DNA from: Microbacterium sp. cx-55
GTDB taxonomy: Bacteria > Actinomycetota > Actinomycetes > Actinomycetales > Microbacteriaceae
Direction: 5' to 3'
Assembly (NCBI RefSeq): GCF_021117345.1
Contig: NZ_CP088261.1
Coordinates: 2,976,001-3,040,000 of the forward strand
DNA length: 64,000 nt
Shown here: positions 33,868 through 42,554 of the stretch, piece by piece
Numbering within the stretch: position 1 is the first letter of the stretch
Layout of the letters: the number at the start of each line of letters is the position of its first letter
Position numbers and translations under genes: made by a program
Notes under the pieces: model-generated
What the model saw: the letters and a program-made list of their open reading frames with translations, nothing else
Database searches by the model: none
Told to the model about the DNA's origin: nothing

Positions 33868-34875
33868 TCAGGCCAGCGCGTGGCGGAGGAGGGCGTCGGC
33901 GTTGCCGCCGAGCACTCGCGCAGACACGTCGTCGGGCAGGGCAGCGCGGCGCACCTCACCGACCGGATCCTCCGACCCCATATCGAACGGGAAGTCGCTG
34001 CCGAGCACGACCTGACTCGCGCCGACGCTCTCGATGAGGCGGCGGAGCGCGAGCGGATCGTGCACGACCGTGTCGAACCAGATCCGCTCGAGGTAGGAGG
34101 ACGGCGGATGCTGGCAGCCGCGCGCATCCGGACGCACCCGCCACGCGTGATCGGAACGCCCGATCACTGTCGGCAGGTAGCCGCCGCCGTGAGCGGCGAC
34201 GATGCGGAGACCCGGGTGCCGGTCGAGGACGCCGGAGAAGATCAGGTGCGACAGCGCCACAGCGTTCTCGGTCGGCTGCCCGACGGTATTCGCGAGATAG
34301 AAGCGATCGAGCCGCTCGTCGAGGCTGCAGCCGAACGGATGCAGGAACACGACGCAGCCAAGTTCCGCCGCGCGCGCCCAGAACGGCTCGAGGCGCGGGT
34401 CCGACAACTCGACGTCTTCCGCGAACGACGAGATCTCAACGCCGGCGAGCCCCCGGCCGAGCACGGCATCGTCGAGGCATTCGACGATGCGTTCCGGATG
34501 CTGCAGCGGCACGAGCCCGAGTCCCACCAGCCGCTCGGGGTCGTGCGACACGTGCGCCGCGATCAACCGGTTGGCCTCGACGGCCGCCCAGACGGCGAGC
34601 CCCTCCGGAGCCCAGGGGTAGAAGTGGTTCGGCGAGGCGCTGACCCACTGCCGGTCGACGCCCTGCGCGTCCATCGCGGCCAGTCGAACACCCACGTCGG
34701 TGAGCTTCGGGATGCGGGCGCCGACCATCGGACCGGAGACGGCCTGGCTCTCCGGTCCGTTCCGGCGAGCCTCGAGCTCGGACGCGGCGCGCACGAGATC
34801 GGGAACCCGCCGTTCGATCTCGGCGTGCAGCCCGGGCATCAGCAGGTGCGCGTGCACATCGGTGACCCGGGTCAT
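33868..34875 (-). CDS. Amidohydrolase-2 family protein (ACMSD-like decarboxylase or hydrolase)
   Basis: 335 residues from the ATG at 34875, which overlaps the monooxygenase stop (ATGA). Metal ligands of the amidohydrolase-2 branch are visible: H8-x-H10 (TDVHAHLL), His in FLHPFGC, His in VAAHGGGYLP, and Asp in LGSDFPFDMG. This branch contains 2-amino-3-carboxymuconate semialdehyde decarboxylase, gamma-resorcylate decarboxylase and related C-C-cleaving enzymes. Last gene of the leftward operon with extradiol dioxygenase, FAH hydrolase and FAD monooxygenase, so a decarboxylation or hydrolysis step on an aromatic substrate or ring-cleavage product is likely. Confidence 0.85.
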   Translation of the reverse strand: MTRVTDVHAHLLMPGLHAEIERRVPDLVRAASELEARRNGPESQAVSGPMVGARIPKLTDVGVRLAAMDAQGVDRQWVSASPNHFYPWAPEGLAVWAAVEANRLIAAHVSHDPERLVGLGLVPLQHPERIVECLDDAVLGRGLAGVEISSFAEDVELSDPRLEPFWARAAELGCVVFLHPFGCSLDERLDRFYLANTVGQPTENAVALSHLIFSGVLDRHPGLRIVAAHGGGYLPTVIGRSDHAWRVRPDARGCQHPPSSYLERIWFDTVVHDPLALRRLIESVGASQVVLGSDFPFDMGSEDPVGEVRRAALPDDVSARVLGGNADALLRHALA

Positions 34876-36005
34876 GCGGGCTGTGCCATCAGGTGCGCGG
34901 TCGCGAAGATGAGCCCGGGGGCATCCGCATCCCGATTTCCGTCGAGCTGCCACTGCCCGAGCTGCACGGACGCCTCGACGACCGCCGACGCCCGCGGCAC
35001 CCGGCGCGCGTGGAACTCGTCCCAGAGCGATTGGTCGACGGCGTCGGCGGCGAGCAGCAGTTCGCTCAGCACGACCGCGTCCTCGAGCGCCTGGGCCGCG
35101 CCCTGCGCGATCGTCGGCGGGCAGCTGTGCGCCGCGTCCCCGATGACGACGACGCGTCCGCGGTTCCAGGCGCCCTCGATCAGATGCGCGGTGAACCACG
35201 TGTAGTTGACCCGCGAACCGGCGGCGAGGTCGGCGCGCACCGAGTTCCAGGGCCCGCCGTATGCGCGCGACTCCTCGAGCATGATCTGGGCCGCATCCGC
35301 ATCCGTCACCCCTTGGCGGTCCTGCGCCTTTTCGACGAGGAACGCGTACATCGTGTCGTCTCCGGTGGGCGTGTAGCCCGCGATGTAGACGGGGCCCCCG
35401 TAGTACAGCTCCGTCCGCTCGACCTCGGCCGGTCGCGAGACGAGGGTGCGCCAGATTCCCATGCCGGTGGGCTGCGGTTTCGTGTCGATTCCGATGAGGT
35501 CGCGCACCGTGGAGTTCAGCCCGTCGGCGCCGATCAGCAGGTCGTACACCCCGGCGGACTGCTCGCCGAGGAAGACCTCGACCCCGTCGTCGTTCTGGGC
35601 GAGGCCGGTCACCTTCGCACCGAAGCGGATGCTGACCCCTGCCCGCGCGGCGTGCGCGTGCAGGATGGCGGCGAGGTCGGGGCGGTACATGCCCATCCCC
35701 GCCGGGTAGTCGGGTCCGCCGGTCTGCACGTCGGGCAGCTCCGCGACGATCGGCGCATCCGGCCCGGGCGCTCGCAGGGTCAGCCCGGTGAAGGGGTACC
35801 CCTGGGCGCGGGCGTCGTCCCAGACGCCGAGCAGGTCGAGGGCGCGCAGCGAGTTGCCCTGCAGGGTGATGCCGGAACCGAGGATGCTGACCTCGGGCTT
35901 CTCCTCGAAGACATCGACGGTGACGCCCGCGCGGGCGAGCAGGATGGCGGCGGCGAGCGCGGCGGCGCCACTGCCGGCGATGGCGACCTTCTGGACTGCG
36001 GTCAT
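34872..36005 (-). CDS. FAD-dependent aromatic-ring monooxygenase (UbiH/salicylate hydroxylase-like)
   Basis: 377 residues, single-component flavoprotein hydroxylase. The ADP-binding site is AIAGSGAAALAAAILLARAG, an unusual GSGAAA variant of GxGxxG. The DG motif is LLIGADGLNSTVRD and the FAD-ribityl motif is VVIGDAAHSCPP followed by GAAQALEDAVVL. The enzyme would hydroxylate, or oxidatively decarboxylate, an aromatic acid with NAD(P)H and O2 to give a catechol for the dioxygenase at 37112. It is co-directional with, and coupled to, the amidohydrolase. The substrate is not evident. Confidence 0.87.
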   Translation of the reverse strand: MTAVQKVAIAGSGAAALAAAILLARAGVTVDVFEEKPEVSILGSGITLQGNSLRALDLLGVWDDARAQGYPFTGLTLRAPGPDAPIVAELPDVQTGGPDYPAGMGMYRPDLAAILHAHAARAGVSIRFGAKVTGLAQNDDGVEVFLGEQSAGVYDLLIGADGLNSTVRDLIGIDTKPQPTGMGIWRTLVSRPAEVERTELYYGGPVYIAGYTPTGDDTMYAFLVEKAQDRQGVTDADAAQIMLEESRAYGGPWNSVRADLAAGSRVNYTWFTAHLIEGAWNRGRVVVIGDAAHSCPPTIAQGAAQALEDAVVLSELLLAADAVDQSLWDEFHARRVPRASAVVEASVQLGQWQLDGNRDADAPGLIFATAHLMAQPA

Positions 36006-36084
36006 GTCAGAACCTCTCTGTTCTGGAGAATGCGGGAACGGCGATCACGCGCGGAGCGGTCACGCCGGGGCGATCACGGGGTGG

Positions 36085-37047
36085 TCACACGGATTCGTCG
36101 GCGACGCAGCGCACCGTCTGGGTGCCGAGGCCCGCGATCGTGCCCGTCATGACGTCGCCGTCGCGGAGGAAGCGCTTCCAGTGCTGGCCGTTTCCGGCCG
36201 GGCTCCCGGTGAGCAGGATGTCGCCCGGAAGCAGCGGCATGGTCTGCGACGCGCCCGAGACGAGGGCGGCGATGTCGAACAGCAGGTCGGACGTCGACGC
36301 ATCCTGCATGGTCTCGCCGTTCAGCGCGAGATGCAGGCGGGCGTCGTTCGCCTCGACGAGGTGCGCCGGCACGAGGAAGGGTCCGGTCGGCAGAAAGCCG
36401 GGCGCGTTCTTGGCGCGATACCAGTCGGTGCCGATCTCCTTCATGTCTTTCCGGAAGACGAGGTCGCGCGTGGTGACGTCGTTGACGATCGTGTACCCCG
36501 CGATGTGGGATGCCGCATCCGCCCGCGAGACGCGGAACGCCTCGCGCCCGATGACGACGGCGAGTTCGAGTTCCCAGTCGTGCACGTCGCTGTAGGCGGG
36601 CAGCACGAGCGGCACGTCGTCGCCGACGACGCACGCGGGCAGCCCGATGAAGAAGTACGGTTCGCCGTTCGCGGCGCGATCGTCCATCATCTTCGCCGCG
36701 AACTCGCGCGCTTCTTCCGGCGTGCGGTCGCTGGTGTTCGTGAGGCCGGCGGCCACCAGTTCGATCACGTGCTGCCGGTAGTTCGCACCCGTCTGCAGCA
36801 CCTGCCGCGGCTCGACCGGCGCCGTGAGCACGACATCGGCGAGCGGTCGCCACGGACCGTCGGCCTGCGCGAGCGCGGCGAGGCGGTCCCAGTCCGGTGC
36901 CGCGAGGAACCCGTTCAGGTCTGCTGCGCCGAGGTCTTCGGCGTCCAGCGGACGGATGCGGTCGCCCGCGACGAGCCCGAGACGCACCGCATCCCCCTCC
37001 CGGTACCGGGCGAGCGCGAACGGTGCGTCGAGTGTTGACGTCGTCAT
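36085..37047 (-). CDS. Fumarylacetoacetate hydrolase (FAH) family protein
   Basis: 320 residues. The C-terminal two-thirds is the FAH fold with the metal ligands E-x-E (DWELELAVVIG) and the Asp of TIVNDVTTRDL. The loop of the family (GDILLTGSPAGNG) closes the active site. Enzymes of this fold act after ring cleavage as fumarylpyruvate hydrolase, 2-hydroxyhexa-2,4-dienoate or 2-oxopent-4-enoate hydratase, or oxalocrotonate decarboxylase. In this operon it follows the extradiol dioxygenase gene by 64 bp, so it most likely processes the meta-cleavage product. Confidence 0.87.
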   Translation of the reverse strand: MTTSTLDAPFALARYREGDAVRLGLVAGDRIRPLDAEDLGAADLNGFLAAPDWDRLAALAQADGPWRPLADVVLTAPVEPRQVLQTGANYRQHVIELVAAGLTNTSDRTPEEAREFAAKMMDDRAANGEPYFFIGLPACVVGDDVPLVLPAYSDVHDWELELAVVIGREAFRVSRADAASHIAGYTIVNDVTTRDLVFRKDMKEIGTDWYRAKNAPGFLPTGPFLVPAHLVEANDARLHLALNGETMQDASTSDLLFDIAALVSGASQTMPLLPGDILLTGSPAGNGQHWKRFLRDGDVMTGTIAGLGTQTVRCVADESV

Positions 37048-37111
37048 GATTCCTCCTCGATTCGTGACGGGTGGAACCCGGGGGCGACCGCTGCCGCCCC
37101 CGGGTCGGGGA

Positions 37112-38128
37112 TCATCCCTGGCCGTGCCGCGCGTACGGGTTCAGCAGGGCGTCCCGGATCTCGTCGGGCACGCCCTCCTCGGTCGCGGACGGACCGTCGG
37201 CGGGCGGGAACGACTCCGTCATCGACATCGGCATCGCGCCGTTGCGGTAGAAGTTGTTCGATCCCTGGGAGGGACGCCAGGTGTTGGGCTCCCAATCCGG
37301 CACGTAGTTGCGGTAGCCCCCGGTGTTGAGCTCGATCCGGAGGCTCGACGGCTCGCGGTAGTAGAGGAAGTTCTGCTCGCCGATGCCGTGGATCGACGGA
37401 CCGTACTCGATCGGGATGCCGCGTTCGAGAAGCACGTCGGCGGCGATCAGGAGCTCTTCGCGGGTATCGACCCAGAACGCGTAGTGGTTGATGCGTCCGG
37501 CTCGCGAGGATCCGTCGAGAACGACCCCGAGGTCGTGCGACTTCTCGTTGGTGGTGAGCACCGAGAACACCGAGATCGGCGCGTCATCCAGCACCGTCTT
37601 GGCCATGATCCGGAAGCCGAGCACCGTGTTGTACCAGGCCGCGAACCCGTCCACATCGCTCGTCGCGATGGTGACGTGGTCGAGCTGACGCGGAGCGCCG
37701 GCGACGAGGCTCCGCTGCTCCGGGCGGTCGGGGTAGATCGAGGCCACGTGCGGTTCGGCGCGGTGGCGTTCCACATCCCAGTGCACCGTCATGCTGTGGC
37801 CCCACGGACCGATGAAGCGGTAGGCGCGGCCGATTCCGTAGCCGTCGAACCATTCGCCCTCGACACCGGCGGCCTCGACACGCTTCGCGACCTCCTCGAG
37901 CGCCTCCGGGCTCGACGTGCGCCATGCCATGGTCTCGAGCGCGGGCTCGTCGCCCGGCACGATCACGACGCTGTAGGCGTAGTAATCGCCCCAGCAGCGC
38001 AGGTACACGTTGCCGTCTTGGCGCGCGACCTCCGTCAGCCCGACGTTCTTCTTGTAGAACTCCACCGATGCCTCGACGTCGGGGGTGGTGACCGCGACGT
38101 AGGACAGGTGCGAGAGAAGTGTGATCAT
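37112..38128 (-). CDS. Extradiol ring-cleavage dioxygenase (catechol 2,3-dioxygenase type, VOC fold)
   Basis: 338 residues from the ATG at 38128 with AAGGAAC upstream. It contains two VOC modules; the C-terminal one carries the iron ligands His151 (LDHVTIAT), His215 (INHYAFWVD) and Glu266 (LRIELNTG). The segment RNYVPDWEP...GSNNFYRN after the last ligand is characteristic of Gram-positive catechol 2,3-dioxygenases. It cleaves a catecholic ring next to the hydroxyls, giving a yellow semialdehyde-type product. First gene of the leftward operon; a LysR gene is divergent 147 bp away and is the likely activator. Confidence 0.92.
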   Translation of the reverse strand: MITLLSHLSYVAVTTPDVEASVEFYKKNVGLTEVARQDGNVYLRCWGDYYAYSVVIVPGDEPALETMAWRTSSPEALEEVAKRVEAAGVEGEWFDGYGIGRAYRFIGPWGHSMTVHWDVERHRAEPHVASIYPDRPEQRSLVAGAPRQLDHVTIATSDVDGFAAWYNTVLGFRIMAKTVLDDAPISVFSVLTTNEKSHDLGVVLDGSSRAGRINHYAFWVDTREELLIAADVLLERGIPIEYGPSIHGIGEQNFLYYREPSSLRIELNTGGYRNYVPDWEPNTWRPSQGSNNFYRNGAMPMSMTESFPPADGPSATEEGVPDEIRDALLNPYARHGQG

Positions 38129-38275
38129 CTTCGATCGTTCCTTTCGAAAGGGCGACGACTCCGTGCCCAGGTCCACTATGCGAGGCGAATCGATATCAGG
38201 GAATCCACGGTTGGCTATCTCGCGCATCGACGCGGCTGATACATTGGCCGCACCCAACCGGAGGAACACACCGTC
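38129..38275. promoter_or_regulatory. LysR/extradiol operon intergenic region
   Basis: 147-bp divergent gap. GAATCGATATCAGGGAATC at about 38187-38205 contains a short dyad (GATATC) and T-N11-A type spacing, a candidate LysR site. GGAGGAACA at 38261-38269 is the ribosome site of the LysR gene. Confidence 0.5.
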
Positions 38276-39214
38276 GTGTCCGAACCCGCATTGCTGTCCC
38301 GCCTCGACCTCAACCTGCTCGTGTCGCTCGACGCGCTGCTCACCGAGCGGAGCGTCACCCGCGCCGCCGAGAGCCTGCGCCTGAGCCAGCCCGCGCTGAG
38401 CGCGTCGCTCGCGCGACTGCGCGCGCACTTCAACGATCCGATCCTGGCGCGGCGCGGCAACACCTACGAGCTCACGCCGTTCGCCCTGCGGCTCACCGAC
38501 CACACGACGACCGCGCTCGAAGCCGCCCGCCGGGTGTTCGAGAGCCGGGCGGCCGGGTCGTTCGCGCAGTCCACCCGCGAGTTCTCGATCTACGGCTCCG
38601 ACTACGGCTTCGCCACCATCGGCCCGGTCGCCTCAAGGCTCGCGAGCGAGCGATCCCCCGGGGTCCGCTTCCGATTCATGCTGCACACGCCCGCCGTCGT
38701 CGAAGACGCGAGCAATCGACTGCGCTCGGTCGACGCGATGATCCTTCCGCACGGGTTCCTCGCCGACCTGTCGTTCACCGACCTCTGGCACGACGACTGG
38801 GTCGCTGTCGTCGCCGATGACAACCCGCACGTCGGCGACCGGCTCGAGATGGCCGACCTCGGGACGCTGCCGTTCGTGCTGACCTACGCATCGCGTAGCG
38901 CGTTCACCTCGGTGAGCCGGCAGATCCAGCAGCTCGGCATCGAACCGCGGATCGACGTCGTCGTGGAGAGCTTCCTGAGCCTGCCGCACTTCGTGCGCGG
39001 CACGGAACGCGTCGGCCTCATCCAGAGCGCGCTCGCCCCGATGGCCGGAGAGGTCAGCGGCATCCGCGTCGTCGACCTGCCGTTCGCCGCGACTCCGCTG
39101 CTGAACGCGCTGTGGTGGCATCCGGTGCACGAACGGGATCCGGAACACGCGTGGATGCGGGCGCTGTTCGCCGAGGCGGGCGCGGTCGTCGCGGCGGGCG
39201 ACCACGCCGCCTGA
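38276..39214 (+). CDS. LysR-family transcriptional regulator
   Basis: 312 residues from a GTG with GGAGGA seven bases upstream. The N-terminal winged HTH is typical (LDLNLLVSLDALLTERSVTRAAESLRLSQPALSASLARLR). The effector domain begins near residue 95 and resembles the NodD/LinR/NahR subgroup. Divergent from the meta-cleavage operon, it is the probable ligand-responsive activator of the dioxygenase, FAH hydrolase, monooxygenase and amidohydrolase genes. Convergent with the MFS gene downstream. Confidence 0.9.
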   Translation: MSEPALLSRLDLNLLVSLDALLTERSVTRAAESLRLSQPALSASLARLRAHFNDPILARRGNTYELTPFALRLTDHTTTALEAARRVFESRAAGSFAQSTREFSIYGSDYGFATIGPVASRLASERSPGVRFRFMLHTPAVVEDASNRLRSVDAMILPHGFLADLSFTDLWHDDWVAVVADDNPHVGDRLEMADLGTLPFVLTYASRSAFTSVSRQIQQLGIEPRIDVVVESFLSLPHFVRGTERVGLIQSALAPMAGEVSGIRVVDLPFAATPLLNALWWHPVHERDPEHAWMRALFAEAGAVVAAGDHAA

Positions 39215-39354
39215 CGGGGCTGCCGGCCGCAGCTCGGCACGCGGCCCGGCCCGGAATGCGCGGCCGCGACTGGGCACGCGGCGGCCCGGCCCCGCGGCTC
39301 GACCCGGAGGAGGGGCACCGGACGACGCCCAAGCGCCCCTCCTTCGGCCGGCGT

Positions 39355-40587
39355 TCAGGCGGCGACGGTCTCTTCCGCCGGCGCCTCGACGACGGGCGCT
39401 CGACGCAGGGCGACGGCGACCAGCACGGCGACGACCGCTGCCGCGATGCCGACGACACCGACTGCCGTGCCGAGCGAGCCCAGCACCCCCGAGAGCACGC
39501 CCATCAGCACCGGCGTCAGGAACTGACCGAAGTAGAAGGCCGCGGTCCACCATCCGGTGACGCGACCGCGCTCGGCGAACGTCGTCGTCGCGACCACCCA
39601 CTTCACGAGCGACGGCAGCAGCAGGCCCGATCCGAACGACGCGATGACCGCGCCGACGACGAGGCCCGGGAGGGCGGGCACGGCCCACACGATCAGCATC
39701 CCGATCGCCTGCAGTGCGAACCCGATCGGCAGCAGCAGCCGTTCCCCCCGCTTCGCCAGCCGGGCGAAGGTGATTCCGCCGGCCGCGGTGGCGAGCGAGG
39801 CGACCGCCGCGACGCCGCCGATCGTCGACGTCTCCGTCGCCGGGACGCCGGTACCGACCACGAGGTAGCTGACCTCGATGATCATGACGTAGAAGGCGAA
39901 TCCGCCGAACACCGACACGATGAGCGGCACGGCGATGCGGCGCCACGGCACGGGCGGGCGCTGGGCGACCTCGACGGCGGCCTTGCCGGATGCGGCGCGC
40001 GGTTCCCACAGCGCGAAGATCATCGGGATGCCGATCACGAGGCTGATGGCGTACACCCAGAACGGAGTGTGCCATCCGCCGACACCGAGTGCGCCGCCGA
40101 GCACGATGAACACGGTCGCGGCGAGGGTCGTGGTGATGGTCTGCGCGGCCAGGTAGCGGTTGCGCCGCTGCTCATGGAAGTAGTCGACGATGAGCGTCGT
40201 GCAGACGGTCATGATCGCGGCCTCGCAGATGCCGACGAGCACGCGGCTGATCAGGATCTCGGGGAGCCCCTCCAGCCACGCCGGAGCCGTGCCGACGAGC
40301 GCGTAGGCGAACATCGCGATGATCAGCAGAGTCTTGCGCCCGAGACGATCGACGACCTGGCCGGCGAACGGCGCGAAGATCGCGATCATCAGCGCGGGCA
40401 GCGCGACGATCATCGGCACGAGCACTTCCGAGCCCTGCACGTCCGCGAAGTGGGCGGACAACTGCGGCAGGACAGGGGTGATCAGCACGGAGCCGAGAAC
40501 GGGCATGCAGCTGCCGGCCAGCAGGAGGATGCCCTGCCAGGTACCGGCACGAGCGGTGCGGTGGGTCGTGGTGGATGCGGACGTCAT
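39355..40587 (-). CDS. MFS transporter (12 helices)
   Basis: 410 residues with 12 predicted helices and MFS motif A in loop 2-3 (GQVVDRLGRKT). The ATG at 40587 begins MTSASTTTHRTAR, a polar cytoplasmic tail before helix 1. It lies beside the LysR and meta-cleavage genes and could import their aromatic acid, or could be an unrelated drug-type carrier; motif C of antiporters is not obvious. The 140-bp gap to LysR contains two imperfect GC-rich direct repeats (CGGCACGCGGCCCGG and variant) and no gene. Confidence 0.85.
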   Translation of the reverse strand: MTSASTTTHRTARAGTWQGILLLAGSCMPVLGSVLITPVLPQLSAHFADVQGSEVLVPMIVALPALMIAIFAPFAGQVVDRLGRKTLLIIAMFAYALVGTAPAWLEGLPEILISRVLVGICEAAIMTVCTTLIVDYFHEQRRNRYLAAQTITTTLAATVFIVLGGALGVGGWHTPFWVYAISLVIGIPMIFALWEPRAASGKAAVEVAQRPPVPWRRIAVPLIVSVFGGFAFYVMIIEVSYLVVGTGVPATETSTIGGVAAVASLATAAGGITFARLAKRGERLLLPIGFALQAIGMLIVWAVPALPGLVVGAVIASFGSGLLLPSLVKWVVATTTFAERGRVTGWWTAAFYFGQFLTPVLMGVLSGVLGSLGTAVGVVGIAAAVVAVLVAVALRRAPVVEAPAEETVAA

Positions 40588-40753
40588 CGTCTATGCTCCT
40601 CGGGATCAGGACAGCGCCCGCGTTCCCCACGCGAACACCGCGCCCCGCGACAGTGCGGTGGCGCGTCCATTCGACTGCGACGGCCGCATCCGCGGAAGAC
40701 GTGATCACTGATCCGCACCATCAGCGGAGCCGATGCGCGCGCACGGTCCGCAT

Positions 40754-40826
40754 CCGCGAGACGGGTTCTTCGCGCCGAAACAGCGGGGTAAGCCCCCGGT
40801 CTCGGCGCGAAGATCCCGTCTCACGG
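40754..40826. repeat. Long palindrome, GAGAC family subtype a (copy 2)
   Basis: CCGCGAGACGGG (40754-40765) pairs with CCCGTCTCACGG (40815-40826) with one mismatch; inner CGCGCCGA / TCGGCGCG and central GGGGTAAGCCCC follow the design of the 26171 copy. It lies 15 bp 3' of the membrane-protein gene and upstream of the MFS gene. Confidence 0.88.
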
Positions 40827-40840
40827 TTCTCGGGCGGCGG

Positions 40841-41902
40841 TCACGCGGGAGCGGGAGCGGGAGCGGGAGCCTCAGCCTCGAGCGTCGATGCGGGAACCCG
40901 GATGGCGGCGCGGCTGCGGAAGTGGCCCGCGAGCGCGAGCAGGATGCCGCCCGCCGCCCAGGCCGCGAGCGTCAGCCACTGCGCAGAGGTGTCGGCCGCC
41001 GGGAAGTACGCGACCGACCGCAACAGCGTGCTCGAGGCGCCCGGCACGAAGTACTGGCCGATCGCACCCCACGGCTGCGCGAGGAACTGCCACGGAAGGG
41101 CCGCGCCCGAGATCGGATTGCCGACGAGCATCGTGAGGATGGCGCCGGCCGCGACGCCCGGCGTGCCGATGAGCGCGGTGAAGCCGACGATCAGCGCCGA
41201 CGTCCCCAGCACCGAGATACCGATCACGAGCGCGATCGTCGCGTAGTCGCCCGGGACGAATCCGAACCAGGTGTGCAGCACGAGCGACAGGATGAGTCCG
41301 CTCGCCACCGCGAAGCCGCCGAGCGCGACCAGGCGGCGGATGACGCCGACCACCAGCAGTGAGATCACGATGCCGCCGATCATGCCGCCCATCGTCAGCG
41401 GGAAGGCCGCCGCCGTGAGCCCCGTGCCGTTCGGGTCGTCGGCGGAGAGCGGAACGATCGGCGTCACGGCGACCGTGACCGCATCGGCGTCTCCGCCCGC
41501 GGCGGCGACCTGCGCGCTCAGCTGAGCCTGCAGCTGCGCCGCGAGTCCGCCGAGCTGCTGCGAAACGGCGGTGCTGGCGGCGGGCGCCGTCAACACCTCG
41601 GGCGCGTTCGGCGCCTCGTTCAGCACGATCGCGCCGTAGGTGTGGCGCTCCTCGATCTGCGCGACGGCGGCATCGCGATCGGACGCCTCCGTGAGGTCGA
41701 AGACCCCGGGCGCGCTCGCGTCGAGGGCGTCCTCGAACGCGGCGACCGCATCCGCCGACCCGACGATGCCGAGCGGCACATCGTGCGCGCCCGCGGTTTT
41801 CGAGGGCCACAGGAACGCGAGCACGACGAGGGTGACGATCAGGGCGCCGATCACGCCGATGCCGACGGACAGGGACCACTTGGTGTGCGGGCGCACGGAC
41901 AT
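40841..41902 (-). CDS. Membrane protein with ABC-2/YhgE-like architecture
   Basis: 353 residues: one N-terminal membrane helix (about 12-32), a ~130-residue extracytoplasmic domain (LGIVGSADAVAAFEDALD..., Gln/Ala-rich helical part near 120-145), then five or six helices to about residue 330 and an Ala/Pro repeat tail. This one-plus-five pattern with a large outer loop is that of YhgE/Pip-like and ABC-2 permeases. There is no ATPase gene next to it. Divergent from a TetR gene across 64 bp, suggesting a TetR-controlled efflux or secretion function. The start has GGAG six bases upstream. Confidence 0.75.
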   Translation of the reverse strand: MSVRPHTKWSLSVGIGVIGALIVTLVVLAFLWPSKTAGAHDVPLGIVGSADAVAAFEDALDASAPGVFDLTEASDRDAAVAQIEERHTYGAIVLNEAPNAPEVLTAPAASTAVSQQLGGLAAQLQAQLSAQVAAAGGDADAVTVAVTPIVPLSADDPNGTGLTAAAFPLTMGGMIGGIVISLLVVGVIRRLVALGGFAVASGLILSLVLHTWFGFVPGDYATIALVIGISVLGTSALIVGFTALIGTPGVAAGAILTMLVGNPISGAALPWQFLAQPWGAIGQYFVPGASSTLLRSVAYFPAADTSAQWLTLAAWAAGGILLALAGHFRSRAAIRVPASTLEAEAPAPAPAPA

Positions 41903-41966
41903 GACGACTCCAAAGAGAATGACTGATCTTTTTGAAGAATGCTAGCAGAACGATTATTCTGTGAAC
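41903..41966. promoter_or_regulatory. TetR promoter and probable operator
   Basis: TTGAAG (41932-41937) and TATTCT (41955-41960) are spaced 17 bp, and the ATG at 41967 lies seven bases after the -10 box, so the TetR mRNA is probably leaderless. AGAAT at 41916-41920 and 41936-41940 and ATTCT at 41956-41960 recur every 20 bp and overlap the promoter: a plausible autoregulatory operator that also faces the divergent membrane-protein gene. Confidence 0.65.
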
Positions 41967-42542
41967 ATGCCCCGGCTCACCGACCCCGTCCGCCAACAGC
42001 GCATGACCCGGATCGCGGATGCGGCGCAGCGCTGCTTCGCCCGCGAGGGCTTCGCCGGAACATCCATGGCCGACATCATCGCCGAGTCGGGAATGTCAGC
42101 CGGCTCGATCTACTCGCACTTCACCGGGAAGACCGACCTCGCCCGCTTCACCGCCACCGCGATGCTCGAGAAGCGTCGCACCTCGCTCGCCGAGCTGACC
42201 GCGAGCGGGGGCACGCCCACCCCGCTGCAGGTGCTCACCCGCCTCTACGGCGACATCGCGCACCCCGGCGTCGCCCCGATCCTCGTGCAGCTCTGGGCCG
42301 AGGCCCCTCACAACCCCGACCTCGCAGAACTCGCACACCACAAGTTCACGGAGATCCGCCGTCTCCTGCAGGGAACGCTCCGGCCGTGGGCCGACACGCA
42401 GGGCCCGGATGCGGAACGCCTCGCCTCGGACGCCGCCGACACGATCATGCTCCTGTTTCAGGGCATCGTGATCCGGGGCAGCATCGATCCTGATGCCGAC
42501 AGCGACGCCCTGCTCCGCGCCGTGTCGAGACTTCTGCGCTGA
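41967..42542 (+). CDS. TetR-family transcriptional regulator
   Basis: 191 residues from the ATG at 41967. A GTG two codons earlier is in frame, but the promoter spacing favours a leaderless transcript from this ATG. N-terminal HTH of the TetR type: RIADAAQRCFAREGFAGTSMADIIAESGMSAGSIYSHFTGK. The helical ligand domain has AcrR-like features. Divergent from the YhgE-like membrane protein, which is its likely target. Confidence 0.9.
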   Translation: MPRLTDPVRQQRMTRIADAAQRCFAREGFAGTSMADIIAESGMSAGSIYSHFTGKTDLARFTATAMLEKRRTSLAELTASGGTPTPLQVLTRLYGDIAHPGVAPILVQLWAEAPHNPDLAELAHHKFTEIRRLLQGTLRPWADTQGPDAERLASDAADTIMLLFQGIVIRGSIDPDADSDALLRAVSRLLR

Positions 42543-42554
42543 CGGGACAGGCGC

